A DNA stretch of 64,000 nt, taken from the NCBI RefSeq assembly GCF_036108815.1, contig NZ_CP107985.1, positions 3,534,001 through 3,598,000 of the forward strand. The letters run 5' to 3'. The notes under the pieces were generated by a model that worked only from the letters and a program-made list of their open reading frames with translations, had not been told where the DNA came from and did not search any database. The DNA is from Streptomyces sp. NBC_00353. Lineage in GTDB: Bacteria; Actinomycetota; Actinomycetes; Streptomycetales; Streptomycetaceae. The position numbers and the translations under genes were made by a program. Shown one piece after another: positions 1-8,374 of this stretch; position 1 is the stretch's first letter; every line of letters begins with the position of its first letter.

Positions 1-2
1 TC

Positions 3-491
3 ACCACCGCCAAGGGCATCGCGGGCGGTCTGCCGCTCTCCGCCGTGACGGGTCGCGCCGAGATCATGGACGCCGCGCACGCGGGCGGCCTCGGCGGTAC
101 GTACGGCGGAAACCCGGTGGCCTGCGCGGGCGCGCTCGGCGCCATCGAGACGATGCGCGAGCTGGACCTGAACGGGAAGGCGAAGCGCATCGAGGAGGTC
201 ATGAAGGGCCGCCTCGCCGAGATGCAGGCGAAGCTGCCGAACGGCGACGTCATCGGTGACATCCGTGGCCGTGGCGCAATGATCGCGATCGAGCTGGTGA
301 AGGCCGGCACGAAGGACCCGAACCCGGAGGCCGCCGCGACGCTCGCGAAGGCCTGCCACGCGGAGGGCGTGCTCGTCCTCACCTGTGGCACGTACGGCAA
401 CGTGCTGCGCTTCCTGCCGCCGCTGGTGATCGGCGAGGACCTGCTCAACGAGGGCCTCGACGTCATCGAGCAGGCTTTCGCCCAGATCTGA
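3..491 (+). CDS. gabT: 4-aminobutyrate aminotransferase GabT, C-terminal part (partial)
   Basis: The reading frame is open from the left edge and ends with TGA at 489-491, so only the last 162 residues are present. It opens with TTAKGIAGGLPLSAV, the fold-type I aminotransferase segment whose lysine (codon 4 here) carries PLP, followed by GGTYGGNPVACAGA and RGRGAMIAIEL, typical of class III GABA transaminases. The enzyme moves the amino group of GABA to 2-oxoglutarate, giving succinate semialdehyde in the cytosol. It would be the last step for the polyamine genes found downstream (3,994-11,182 and 20,699-24,172). The 5' part lies outside the window. Confidence 0.9.
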   Translation, partial: TTAKGIAGGLPLSAVTGRAEIMDAAHAGGLGGTYGGNPVACAGALGAIETMRELDLNGKAKRIEEVMKGRLAEMQAKLPNGDVIGDIRGRGAMIAIELVKAGTKDPNPEAAATLAKACHAEGVLVLTCGTYGNVLRFLPPLVIGEDLLNEGLDVIEQAFAQI

Positions 492-615
492 TCCGATCCC
501 TGGCACCGATCCTGACCGGGTCCACGTGAGGGCCTGTGAAGAACGTGTGGGGGGCCCATGGCGGGATCCGGTTCCCGCTGTCGGTCCCCCGTCGACTGCC
601 GTACGGTTCCTGCAG

Positions 616-1440
616 ATGAGAGAAACACCCCGCTCGCAGGGGACTGCGGGTGATACCGGGTCGGAGCATCCCCAGCACCGTCCTGGTCGTGCCATCGCGC
701 ACACCACTGGAGCCTCCGGCTCCGGAACTCCTCACCGATCGGATGGCCGCTCGCCCCAAACCCCCCGGGGCGCGCGGCAAACCGATCACGGCGGCCGCCC
801 CGGAACCACCCCCCCTGTTCCGGGGCGGCCGGCTCCTCTCCTCTTCCTCGTGCCGCCGCTTCTCGCGGTCCTCGCACTCCTCACCTGGCAGGTCGCGGCC
901 GACGGCCCGCTGCGCAGGCTGGACGAGCGGATCGGCCGGAGCGTCGCCGGGCACGGCCCCGGCCGCCTCACCGAATTCCTCGCCGATCTCGGCAATATGC
1001 AGGTCGCGCTCCCGGTCCTGGGCTGCGCGGTCGTCTACGCCTTGGTGCGGGGCGCACGCCGGGTGCCGCTGTACGCCGTTCTCGCCATGGCCGCGGTGCC
1101 CGCGCTCGTCGTCCCGCTCAAGGACTGGATCGGCCGGACGGGACCGCTGACCGGCGAGACCGGTTACTACCCGTCGGGCCACGCGACGACGGCCGCGGTG
1201 GCGTACGGGGCGGCGGCGCTGCTGATCGCGTACCGCACAACGCCTGCAGAACGGTCGAAGCGGTCATGGATGATGCCCGTCGCCGCTGTCCTGCTGACAG
1301 TGGCGACGGGCATCGGTCTGGTGCTGCGCGGCTATCACTGGCCGCTGGATGTGCTCGCCGGCTGGTGCCTGAGCGGGCTGTTGCTCGTGGCGCTCAGCTG
1401 GTCGAGCGGTCGATCACGGAGACGTCAGCCGCCGAAGTAG
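616..1440 (+). CDS. PAP2-superfamily membrane phosphatase
   Basis: A 274-residue membrane protein with the three PAP2 phosphatase signatures in order: KDWIGRTGP from about residue 169, PSGH at 186-189, and R-x2-H-x3-D (RGYHWPLD) at about 238-245. Hydrophobic helices surround them. Such proteins dephosphorylate lipid phosphates at the membrane surface, but the substrate is not predictable. The first 80 residues are polar and low-complexity. The ATG at 616 is chosen because longer versions add non-conserved Arg/Pro-rich sequence; a later start is possible. Its 3' end overlaps the convergent chitinase gene by 16 bp. Confidence 0.75.
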   Translation: MRETPRSQGTAGDTGSEHPQHRPGRAIAHTTGASGSGTPHRSDGRSPQTPRGARQTDHGGRPGTTPPVPGRPAPLLFLVPPLLAVLALLTWQVAADGPLRRLDERIGRSVAGHGPGRLTEFLADLGNMQVALPVLGCAVVYALVRGARRVPLYAVLAMAAVPALVVPLKDWIGRTGPLTGETGYYPSGHATTAAVAYGAAALLIAYRTTPAERSKRSWMMPVAAVLLTVATGIGLVLRGYHWPLDVLAGWCLSGLLLVALSWSSGRSRRRQPPK

Positions 1441-3251
1441 GCGTCGAAGTTCTTCGAGAACTCCCCGTTGTTGAAGCGGTCCCAGTTGATCGACCACGTC
1501 ATCAGTCCGCGCAGTCCGGGCCAGGTGCCGTGCGTCGCGTACGAACCGCAGTCGGCCTTCTTCGTCAGGCAGTTCAGCGCCTTGTCGACCTCGCTGGGTG
1601 AGGTGTAGCCGTTGCCCGCCTGGGTGGAGGCAGGAAGCCCGATGGAGACCTGGTCGGGGCGGAGCGCGGGGAAGACCTTGGTGGTGTCACCGGCCACCGG
1701 GAAGCCGGTGAGCAGCATGTCGGTCATGGCGATGTGGAAGTCGGCGCCGCCCATCGAGTGGTACTGGTTGTCCAGACCCATGATGGAACCCGAGTTGTAG
1801 TCCTGGACGTGCAGCAGGGTGAGGTCGTCCCGCAGGGCGTGGATGACCGGGAGGTAGGCGCCGGCGCGCGGGTCCTGGCCGCCCCAGGGGCCCGACCCGT
1901 AGTACTGGTAGCCGAGCTGCACGAAGAACGTCTCGGGGGCCATGGTCAGCACGAACTTGTCGCCGTACTTGGCCTTGAGGGTCTTCACCGCGGAGATCAG
2001 GTTGACGATGACCGGGGTGGTCGGGCTGCGGAAGTCGGTGTCGCCGGTGTTCAGCGAGAGCGAGTGGCCCTCGAAGTCGATGTCGAGACCGTCCAGACCG
2101 TAGTCGTCGATGATCTTGCTGACGGAGGAGACGAAGGTGTCACGGGCGGCCGTGGTGGAGAGCTGCACCTGACCGTTCTGGCCGCCGATGGAGATCAGCA
2201 CCTTCTTGCCCGCGGCCTGCTTGGCCTTGATGGCCGCCTTGAACTCGGCCACGGACTCGACGTTCGGGCACTCGGTGACCGGGCAGAGCGAGAACCGGAT
2301 GTCGCCCGAGGTGACGGAGGTCGGCTCGCCGAAGGCCAGGTCGATGACGTCCCAGGAGTCGGGGACGTCCGCCATCCGCGTGTAGCCGGAGCCGTTGGCG
2401 AAGCTGGAGTGCAGATAGCCGACGAGCGCGTGAGTGGGGAGGCCGGAGCCGCCGCCGCCTCCGCCGCCCGCCGTGGTGGTGGCGGTGACGGCGGCGGACT
2501 TGGCGGACTCACCGGCGGAGTTGGTCGCGGTGACCTGGAAGCTGTACGCGGTCGAGGCGGCCAGACCCGTCACGGTGGCGGACGTCCCGGTGACCGAGAG
2601 GACCTTCGTACCGCCCTGGTAGACGTTGTAGCCGGCGGCTCCCGTGGAGCCGGTCCAGGAGAGGGCGACGGAGGAGGAGGTGATCGTGCCGGCCCTCAGC
2701 CCGGCGGGGGTCGCGGGGATCGCGACCGGGTCGCCGCCGGGGCCGACGAGGGTGAGGTCGTCGGCGTAGTAGGTGGGGGTGCCGTACCACCCGTGGGTGT
2801 AGATCTTCACGGACGTCGTGGCGGCACCGGTCCTGAACGTGGTGGTGAGCTGCGTCCAGCCGGGAGAGGACGGCGTCCAGGTCGACACATCGGTGGTGCC
2901 GGTTCCGGATGCCCCGAGGTAGACGTAGCTGCCCTGCACCCAGGCGCTCAATGTGTACGTGGAGTCCGGCTTGACCGTGACGGTCTGGGAGCACTCGGCG
3001 TTGTCACTGCCGGCCGGCGTCGCCTTGAGTGCGGAACTGCCGCCGTGGGTGGGTGTGCTGACGACGGCTCCGCTGCCGCCCGTACAGCTCCAGCCGTCCA
3101 GACCGGCCTCGAAACCGCCGTTGCGCGCCAGATCGGTGTCGGCAGCCGCGGCGGCCGGCGCCGACGCTGCCAGGCCACCGACGACGAGCAGAGCCGCCGA
3201 GAGGGCGGCCAGAAGTCCGGAAAATCGGGCGGGGGGTCCCGTGCGGTCCAC
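1425..3251 (-). CDS. Secreted GH18 chitinase with carbohydrate-binding and FnIII domains
   Basis: This is a 608-residue secreted enzyme. The GTG at 3251 has GGAGG five bases upstream and starts a basic/hydrophobic signal peptide ending in an Ala-rich stretch. A jelly-roll-type carbohydrate-binding module (about 38-170), a fibronectin III domain (about 180-263), a run of glycines, and a GH18 barrel follow. The catalytic DGLDIDFE motif places the general acid Glu at residue 394. It should hydrolyse chitin outside the cell. The order module-FnIII-GH18 is typical of Streptomyces family 18 chitinases. The direct repeat upstream (3295-3324) fits induction by chitin. The gene is convergent with the PAP2 gene. 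Confidence 0.92.
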   Translation of the reverse strand: MDRTGPPARFSGLLAALSAALLVVGGLAASAPAAAAADTDLARNGGFEAGLDGWSCTGGSGAVVSTPTHGGSSALKATPAGSDNAECSQTVTVKPDSTYTLSAWVQGSYVYLGASGTGTTDVSTWTPSSPGWTQLTTTFRTGAATTSVKIYTHGWYGTPTYYADDLTLVGPGGDPVAIPATPAGLRAGTITSSSVALSWTGSTGAAGYNVYQGGTKVLSVTGTSATVTGLAASTAYSFQVTATNSAGESAKSAAVTATTTAGGGGGGGSGLPTHALVGYLHSSFANGSGYTRMADVPDSWDVIDLAFGEPTSVTSGDIRFSLCPVTECPNVESVAEFKAAIKAKQAAGKKVLISIGGQNGQVQLSTTAARDTFVSSVSKIIDDYGLDGLDIDFEGHSLSLNTGDTDFRSPTTPVIVNLISAVKTLKAKYGDKFVLTMAPETFFVQLGYQYYGSGPWGGQDPRAGAYLPVIHALRDDLTLLHVQDYNSGSIMGLDNQYHSMGGADFHIAMTDMLLTGFPVAGDTTKVFPALRPDQVSIGLPASTQAGNGYTSPSEVDKALNCLTKKADCGSYATHGTWPGLRGLMTWSINWDRFNNGEFSKNFDAYFGG

Positions 3252-3290
3252 AACGGCCTCCGTGCAGGGGGGAATTGACTGTGGCGCCAC

Positions 3291-3324
3291 AACATGGTCC
3301 AGACCAATCAGGTTGTCAAGACCT
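3291..3324 (-). promoter_or_regulatory. Chitinase promoter with 12-bp direct repeat
   Basis: On the minus strand a TTGACA -35 (3314-3319) and a CATGTT -10 (3291-3296) sit 17 bp apart. Two 12-base units, TGGTCCAGACCA at 3295-3306 and TTGTCAAGACCT at 3313-3324 (plus-strand reading), overlap these boxes. Paired 12-bp repeats resembling TGGTCYAGACCW are known from Streptomyces chitinase promoters, where they mediate chitin induction and glucose repression. The second copy is a weaker match. Confidence 0.75.
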
Positions 3325-3356
3325 CTGGTGTCATCCCGGGCCCGCCGCACCGGCCG

Positions 3357-3854
3357 TCAGCCCCACCACCCGCCCCCGTCTCCGCCCCTGTCTCCGCCCC
3401 GGCCGCCGCCCCGGGCCGTCACCGCCGCGGCCTCGTGCATCGCCAGCTCCAGCAGAGTCGCGTCGGTCAGCGCCCCCGAGCCGTCGGGCGGTATCAGCCA
3501 GCGCACCCCGCCGGACACCCGCCCCGGGCACGGCACCAGGATCCAGGTCCCGAGTCCCACTCCCCGTACCCCCGTTCCGATCCAGCGGGCGACCGTACCC
3601 GGCGGCACGAAGAAGCCCATGCGGCCGTCGCCGAAGTCGGAGAGGACCGGCCCCGGCCGGTCGATGAGACGGGTGAGCACATCGAACGTCGGATAGCCGA
3701 GCTCCCGCGGAAGAATCAGTACGTCCCAGCGCCTGCCTGCGGGAAGGAGCGCAATCCCCTGGGGATCGCGCTCCCATTCCCACCGGCACGCAGCCGGATC
3801 CGGTGCCACCGAGGCAAGCCATTCGACTGCCGCCCTTACCTCCGAGCCAGTCAT
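3357..3854 (-). CDS. Conserved Streptomyces protein, primase/polymerase-N-terminal-like
   Basis: A 165-residue soluble protein; ATG 3854 follows a GGGAGG ribosome site. The segment from WEWERDPQGIALLPAGRRWDV to TWILVPCPGR resembles actinobacterial proteins often labelled as bifunctional DNA primase/polymerase N-terminal-like, but I see no full catalytic primase triad, so the name should be read as a fold-level hint. The C-terminus is Gly/Arg/Asp-rich and low in complexity. It lies between the chitinase and the polyamine operon and appears to be its own unit. Function unknown. Confidence 0.6.
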   Translation of the reverse strand: MTGSEVRAAVEWLASVAPDPAACRWEWERDPQGIALLPAGRRWDVLILPRELGYPTFDVLTRLIDRPGPVLSDFGDGRMGFFVPPGTVARWIGTGVRGVGLGTWILVPCPGRVSGGVRWLIPPDGSGALTDATLLELAMHEAAAVTARGGGRGGDRGGDGGGWWG

Positions 3855-3993
3855 GGCCGGCCTCCCGTTCCGTGTGCACCGACGGTGCGTCCACACGGCG
3901 AGAGGGGGTTCGGCCCGGATCATTACGCGAGTCGGGGCACCGGTCGGAAGTGAATCGGGTCACACCCCGACCGGCGTCTCTCCCGGACCCGGG

Positions 3994-5409
3994 TCAGCTG
4001 TCGAAGCCGAGCCCCAGCCGGTCCATCGTGCGCAGCCACAGGTTGCGCCGGCCCTCATGACTGTCCGCCCTGGCCAGGGACCTCTTCGTGAGTTCGATCC
4101 CGGCCCAGGCGAACGGCTCCGGCGGGAACGGCATCGGCTTGGTGCGCACCATCTCCAGACCGGTCCGCCCGGTCCGTTCACCGGAGAGCAGATCGAGCAT
4201 CACATCGGCGCCGAACCGGGTGGCCCCGACCCCGAGGCCGGTGAAGCCGGCGGCGTAGGCGACCCGCCCCTGGTGGGCCGTACCGAAGAAGGCGGAGAAG
4301 CGGGAACAGGTGTCGATCGCACCGCCCCAGGCGTGACTGAAACGTACCCCTGCCAGCTGCGGGAAGCAGTCGAAGAACTGGCCCGCGAGCTTGAGGAACG
4401 TCTCCGGCCGCTGGTCGAGATCGGCGCTCAGCCGGCCGCCGTACGGATAGATCGCGTCATAGCCGCCCCACAGGATCCGGTTGTCCTCGGACAGCCGGAA
4501 GTAGTGGAACTGATTGGCGCTGTCGCCCAGTCCCTGCCGGTTCTTCCAGCCGATGGAGGCGAGCTGGTCGGCGGTGAGCGGCTCGGTCATCAGCGCGTAG
4601 TCGTAGACCGGGACGGTGTACGGGCGCACTCGCTTGACCAGCGACGGGAAGATGTTCGTGCCGAGTGCGACCCGGCGGGCGAGGACCTTGCCGTACGGCG
4701 TGCGGACCGCCATCCCGGTGGCGGTCCTGGCCAGTTCGAGGCCCCGGGTGTGCTCGTACACCCGTACCCCCAGATCGAGGCAGGCCCGCTTGAGGCCCCA
4801 GGCCAGCTTGGCGGGGTGCAGCATGGCGACTCCGCGCCGGTCCCAGAGTCCGCCGAGGAAAGTCGGTGAGTCCACTTCCGCGCGCAGTGCCTCCCGGTCG
4901 AGGAATTCCACTCCGGTGAAGCCGAGTTTCTCGGCTTCCTGGTGCCATTCCCGCAGCTCTTCCAGCTGATGCGGTTCGGTGGCGACATCGATTTCGCCGG
5001 TGCGCTCGAATGCGCAGTCGATGGAGTAGCGGGCGACGGCCGCCTCGATGGCGTCGAGGTTCTGCTCGCCCAGTTCTTCCAGCTTCTTGATCTCGTCCGG
5101 CCAGCGTTCCAGGCCGTTGGGGAGGCCGTGGGTGAGGGAGGCGGCGCAGAATCCGCCGTTGCGGCCCGAGGCGGCCCAGCCCACCTCGTGCCCCTCGATC
5201 AGTACGACGTCCCGTTCCGGATCGCGTTCCTTGGCGATCAGCGCGGTCCACAGTCCGCTGTATCCGCCGCCGATGACGAGCAGATCGCAGTGCTCGTCGC
5301 CGGTGAGCGCGGGAAGCGCGTCGGGCCTGCCGGGATCGTCCAGCCAGAACGAGACCGGTCGTGCGCCGGAGAGTGATTGTGCAGCAGTACGCATGGCAGC
5401 TGGGGCCAT
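3994..5409 (-). CDS. FAD-dependent oxidoreductase, gamma-glutamylputrescine oxidase-like
   Basis: A 471-residue DAO-family flavoenzyme; ATG 5409 has AAGGAG nine bases upstream. The dinucleotide-binding motif LLVIGGGYSGLWTALIAKE lies near residue 40, followed by E-x-GWAASGRNGGF. The C-terminal AAGFTGLGVGATRFGADVMLDLL completes the FAD site. It resembles PuuB, which oxidises (gamma-glutamyl)putrescine to the aldehyde. It is the last gene of the polyamine import operon, 23 bp after the PotC-like permease, supporting a role in oxidising imported polyamine. Exact substrate is inferred. An apparent N-terminal extension of this frame runs antisense-free through the permease gene and is not real. Confidence 0.82.
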   Translation of the reverse strand: MAPAAMRTAAQSLSGARPVSFWLDDPGRPDALPALTGDEHCDLLVIGGGYSGLWTALIAKERDPERDVVLIEGHEVGWAASGRNGGFCAASLTHGLPNGLERWPDEIKKLEELGEQNLDAIEAAVARYSIDCAFERTGEIDVATEPHQLEELREWHQEAEKLGFTGVEFLDREALRAEVDSPTFLGGLWDRRGVAMLHPAKLAWGLKRACLDLGVRVYEHTRGLELARTATGMAVRTPYGKVLARRVALGTNIFPSLVKRVRPYTVPVYDYALMTEPLTADQLASIGWKNRQGLGDSANQFHYFRLSEDNRILWGGYDAIYPYGGRLSADLDQRPETFLKLAGQFFDCFPQLAGVRFSHAWGGAIDTCSRFSAFFGTAHQGRVAYAAGFTGLGVGATRFGADVMLDLLSGERTGRTGLEMVRTKPMPFPPEPFAWAGIELTKRSLARADSHEGRRNLWLRTMDRLGLGFDS

Positions 5410-5432
5410 GGTTTCCAACTCCTTCAGGACTT

Positions 5433-6236
5433 TCAGGGTCGTGCGCTGTTTTTTCGCCGGTTCGTGATGAGTTGGCCGGCGACAACCACCAGAACGGCAA
5501 TGACGAACATCGCCGTGCCGATGACGTTGATCTGCACGGGTGTGCCGCGCTGCGCCGAACCCCACACGTACATGGGGAAGGTCACGGTCGAGCCCGCGTT
5601 GAAATTGGTGATGATGAAATCGTCGAAGGAGAGCGCGAAGGCGAGCAGCGCTCCCGCGGCGATTCCGGGGGCGGCGATCGGCAGGGTCACCCGGACGAAG
5701 GTCTGCACGGGTCCCGCGTACAGATCGCGGGCCGCCTCCTCCAGTCGCGGGTCCATCGACATCACGCGCGCCTTGACCGCCGTCACGACGAAGCTCAGGC
5801 AGAACATGATGTGTGCGATGAGGATCGTCCAGAAACCCAGTTGGGCGCCCATGTTGAGGAAGAGCGTGAGCAGTGAGGCGGCCATGACGACCTCGGGCAT
5901 CGCCATCGGCAGGAAGATCAGCGAGTTGATCGCGCCGCGCGCCCGGAAGCGGTAGCGGACCAGCGCGAAGGCGATCATCGTGCCGAGCGCGGTCGCGCCG
6001 ATCGTCGCCCAGGTGGCGATCTGGAGGGAGAGCGAGAGCGAGCCGCACATGTCGGCGACGCCGCAGGGGTCCGTCCAGGCGTCCAGCGAGAAGCGCTGCC
6101 AGGCGTAGTTGAAGCGCCCGTTCGGCTTGTTGAAGGAGAACACCATCACGACGATGTTCGGAAGGATCATGTAGGCGAGGGTCAGCAGACCCGCGATCAC
6201 GATCAGATGGCGGCGGAGCCAGCGCAGTACGGGCAT
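5433..6236 (-). CDS. Spermidine/putrescine ABC transporter permease, PotC-like
   Basis: A 267-residue inner-membrane permease with about six helices. The cytoplasmic EAA loop, EEAARDLYAGPVQTFVRVTLPIAAPGI, is seen around residue 165. It should form the translocation pore with the upstream PotB-like subunit. Its ATG shares one base with the potB-like stop (TGATG), so the pair is translationally coupled. Substrate is assigned from operon content (PotD-like binding protein, PotA-like ATPase, polyamine catabolic enzymes). Confidence 0.88.
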   Translation of the reverse strand: MPVLRWLRRHLIVIAGLLTLAYMILPNIVVMVFSFNKPNGRFNYAWQRFSLDAWTDPCGVADMCGSLSLSLQIATWATIGATALGTMIAFALVRYRFRARGAINSLIFLPMAMPEVVMAASLLTLFLNMGAQLGFWTILIAHIMFCLSFVVTAVKARVMSMDPRLEEAARDLYAGPVQTFVRVTLPIAAPGIAAGALLAFALSFDDFIITNFNAGSTVTFPMYVWGSAQRGTPVQINVIGTAMFVIAVLVVVAGQLITNRRKNSARP

Positions 6237-7168
6237 CAGACCAGGTCCTCCGTCCCGGAGCGGCGGATGTACACGGTCACCATCAGCAGGACGACCGCCA
6301 TGAGGATGAAGGAGAGCGCGGCGGCCATCGGGTAGTCGAGGACGCGCAGGAACTGGGTCTGGATGACGCTGCCGACCATCTTGGTATCGGTGGAGCCCAG
6401 CAGTTCGGCGTTGACGTAGTCACCGCTGGCCGGGATGAAGGTCAGCAGCGTGCCCGAGACGACACCCGGCATGGAGAGCGGGAACGTCACCTTGAGGAAG
6501 GTGGTGGCGGGGGTGGCGTACAGATCGCCGGCCGCCTCGTGCAGCCTGCCGTCGATCCGCTCCAGCGAGGTGTAGAGCGGCAGGATCATGAACGGCAGGA
6601 AGTTGTACGTGAGACCGCAGACGACGGCCATCGGCGTGGCCAGCACCCGGTTGTTCTCGGTCCAGCCGAGCCAGCTGGTGACATCCAGGACGTGCAGGGC
6701 GTTCAGTACGTCGACGACCGCGCCGCCGTCCGCGAGGATCGTCTTCCAGGCGAGGGTACGGATCAGGAAGCTGGTGAAGAAGGGCGCGATGACCAGCACC
6801 AGCACCAGATTGCGCCAGCGGCCCGCCTTGAACGCGATGAGATACGCGAGCGGGTAGCCGAGCAGCAGGCAGAGAATCGTCGCGGTGCCCGCGTACAGCA
6901 GGGACCGGATGAACTGCGGGTAGTACTCGGACAGCGCGTCCCAGTAGGTCTGGACGTGCCAGGTGACCTCGAACCCCTTCTCCAGGGATCCGGTCTGTAC
7001 GGAGGTCGATGCCTGGTACACCATCGGCAGGGCGAAGAAGACGACCAGCCAGAGGATGCCGGGGAGCAGCAGCCAGTACGGGACGAGCCGCTTGCGGGTG
7101 GAGGCCTTGCGTACGGGGAGTTCGGCGGGGTCCTGGGGCGGCGCGGGCGGCGCTTCGGTGACGGTCAC
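6236..7168 (-). CDS. Spermidine/putrescine ABC transporter permease, PotB-like
   Basis: This 310-residue permease begins with a polar 30-residue tail and then TM1 (LVPYWLLLPGILWLVVFFALPMVY). The EAA motif is HEAAGDLYATPATTFLKVTFPLSMPGV. The GTG start at 7168 overlaps the ATPase stop by four bases (GTGA), which is why this start is chosen. It pairs with the PotC-like protein to import polyamines. Confidence 0.88.
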   Translation of the reverse strand: MTVTEAPPAPPQDPAELPVRKASTRKRLVPYWLLLPGILWLVVFFALPMVYQASTSVQTGSLEKGFEVTWHVQTYWDALSEYYPQFIRSLLYAGTATILCLLLGYPLAYLIAFKAGRWRNLVLVLVIAPFFTSFLIRTLAWKTILADGGAVVDVLNALHVLDVTSWLGWTENNRVLATPMAVVCGLTYNFLPFMILPLYTSLERIDGRLHEAAGDLYATPATTFLKVTFPLSMPGVVSGTLLTFIPASGDYVNAELLGSTDTKMVGSVIQTQFLRVLDYPMAAALSFILMAVVLLMVTVYIRRSGTEDLV

Positions 7169-8316
7169 GTCGCGTCCTCCACCGTCTCCACACCGGCGTC
7201 GATGTCCTGGGCCGCGTCGAGGCCGAAGGTGTGCTCCGGGTTCCAGTGCAGGACGACCTCGGCGCCGCGGGTGAGTCCCGCGCGGTGCCCGACGTTCTGC
7301 TCGTACACCTGCAGTGCCTTGCCGGCCGGGCTCTCCACCACGTACTGCGTGGAGACGCCGATGAAGCTGGAGTCGACGATCCGGCCGGTCACCCGGTTGC
7401 GTCCGGCGGCTATGGTGTCGGCTTCGCCGGCGGATGCGAGGGAGATCTTCTCCGGGCGGATGCCGACCAGGATCCTCCCGCCGAGCGCGGTGGGGGCCGA
7501 GCAGCGCCCGGCGGGCAGTCGCAGAGTGCTGCCGCCCACGCCGACGAGGATGTCCGTGCCGGACTCGGTTATCTCGCCCTCGATGAGGTTGGAGGTGCCG
7601 AGGAAGTTGGCGACGAAGGTCGTCTTCGGGTTCTCGTACAGATCGGCGGGGGCGCCGAGCTGCTCGACGCGGCCCGCGTTCATCACCGCGACGGTGTCGG
7701 CCATGGTCATGGCCTCCTCCTGGTCGTGGGTGACATGGATGAACGTGATGCCGACCTCCGTCTGGATGCGCTTGAGCTCAAGCTGCATCTGGCGGCGCAG
7801 CTTGAGGTCGAGGGCGCCGAGCGGCTCGTCGAGCAGGAGCACCTGCGGGTGGTTGATCAGGGCGCGGGCGACGGCGACGCGCTGCTGCTGACCGCCGGAG
7901 AGCTGGTGCGGTTTACGCTTCGCGAAGTCGCCGAGCTGAACGAGCTCCAGCATGTCGTCGACCTGCTTCTTCACCGACTTGATGCCGCGCCGGCGCAGAC
8001 CGAAGGCGACGTTCTCGGTGATGTCCAGGTGCGGGAAGAGCGCGTAGCTCTGAAAGACGGTGTTGACGGGCCGCTTGTACGGGGGCAGGTCGGTGATGTC
8101 CCGGCCGCCGAGCGAGATGGTGCCGGTGGTGGCCTCCTCCAGCCCCGCGATCATCCGCAGGGTGGTGGTCTTGCCGCAGCCGGACGCTCCGAGCAGGGCG
8201 AAGAAGGAGCCCTGCGGGACGGTCAGGTCGAGCGGCTGGACGGCGGCGAAGGAACCGTACATCTTGCTGATCCCGGTGAGGCGGACGTCGCCGCCTTCTG
8301 TCTGCTGCTGTGTCAT
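7165..8316 (-). CDS. Spermidine/putrescine ABC transporter ATP-binding protein, PotA-like
   Basis: A 383-residue ATPase with Walker A GASGCGKT (43-50), signature LSGGQ (139-143), Walker B LLLDEP (about 160-165) and the switch histidine in VTHDQEEAM. About 120 C-terminal residues form a TOBE-type regulatory domain (IRPEKISL). It powers the permease pair encoded downstream and is coupled to them by overlapping stop/start codons. The PotA assignment rests on length, TOBE domain and operon context. Confidence 0.9.
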   Translation of the reverse strand: MTQQQTEGGDVRLTGISKMYGSFAAVQPLDLTVPQGSFFALLGASGCGKTTTLRMIAGLEEATTGTISLGGRDITDLPPYKRPVNTVFQSYALFPHLDITENVAFGLRRRGIKSVKKQVDDMLELVQLGDFAKRKPHQLSGGQQQRVAVARALINHPQVLLLDEPLGALDLKLRRQMQLELKRIQTEVGITFIHVTHDQEEAMTMADTVAVMNAGRVEQLGAPADLYENPKTTFVANFLGTSNLIEGEITESGTDILVGVGGSTLRLPAGRCSAPTALGGRILVGIRPEKISLASAGEADTIAAGRNRVTGRIVDSSFIGVSTQYVVESPAGKALQVYEQNVGHRAGLTRGAEVVLHWNPEHTFGLDAAQDIDAGVETVEDAT

Positions 8317-8374
8317 GGGTCGCAGTCCCAGTGGTGTCAGGGGGAGATCGGGCGAGGGGGAAAAGGTACGGCGG

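Noticed and set aside
1734..3278. 514-residue plus-strand open frame
   Set aside because: Antisense to the chitinase gene; no recognisable domain.
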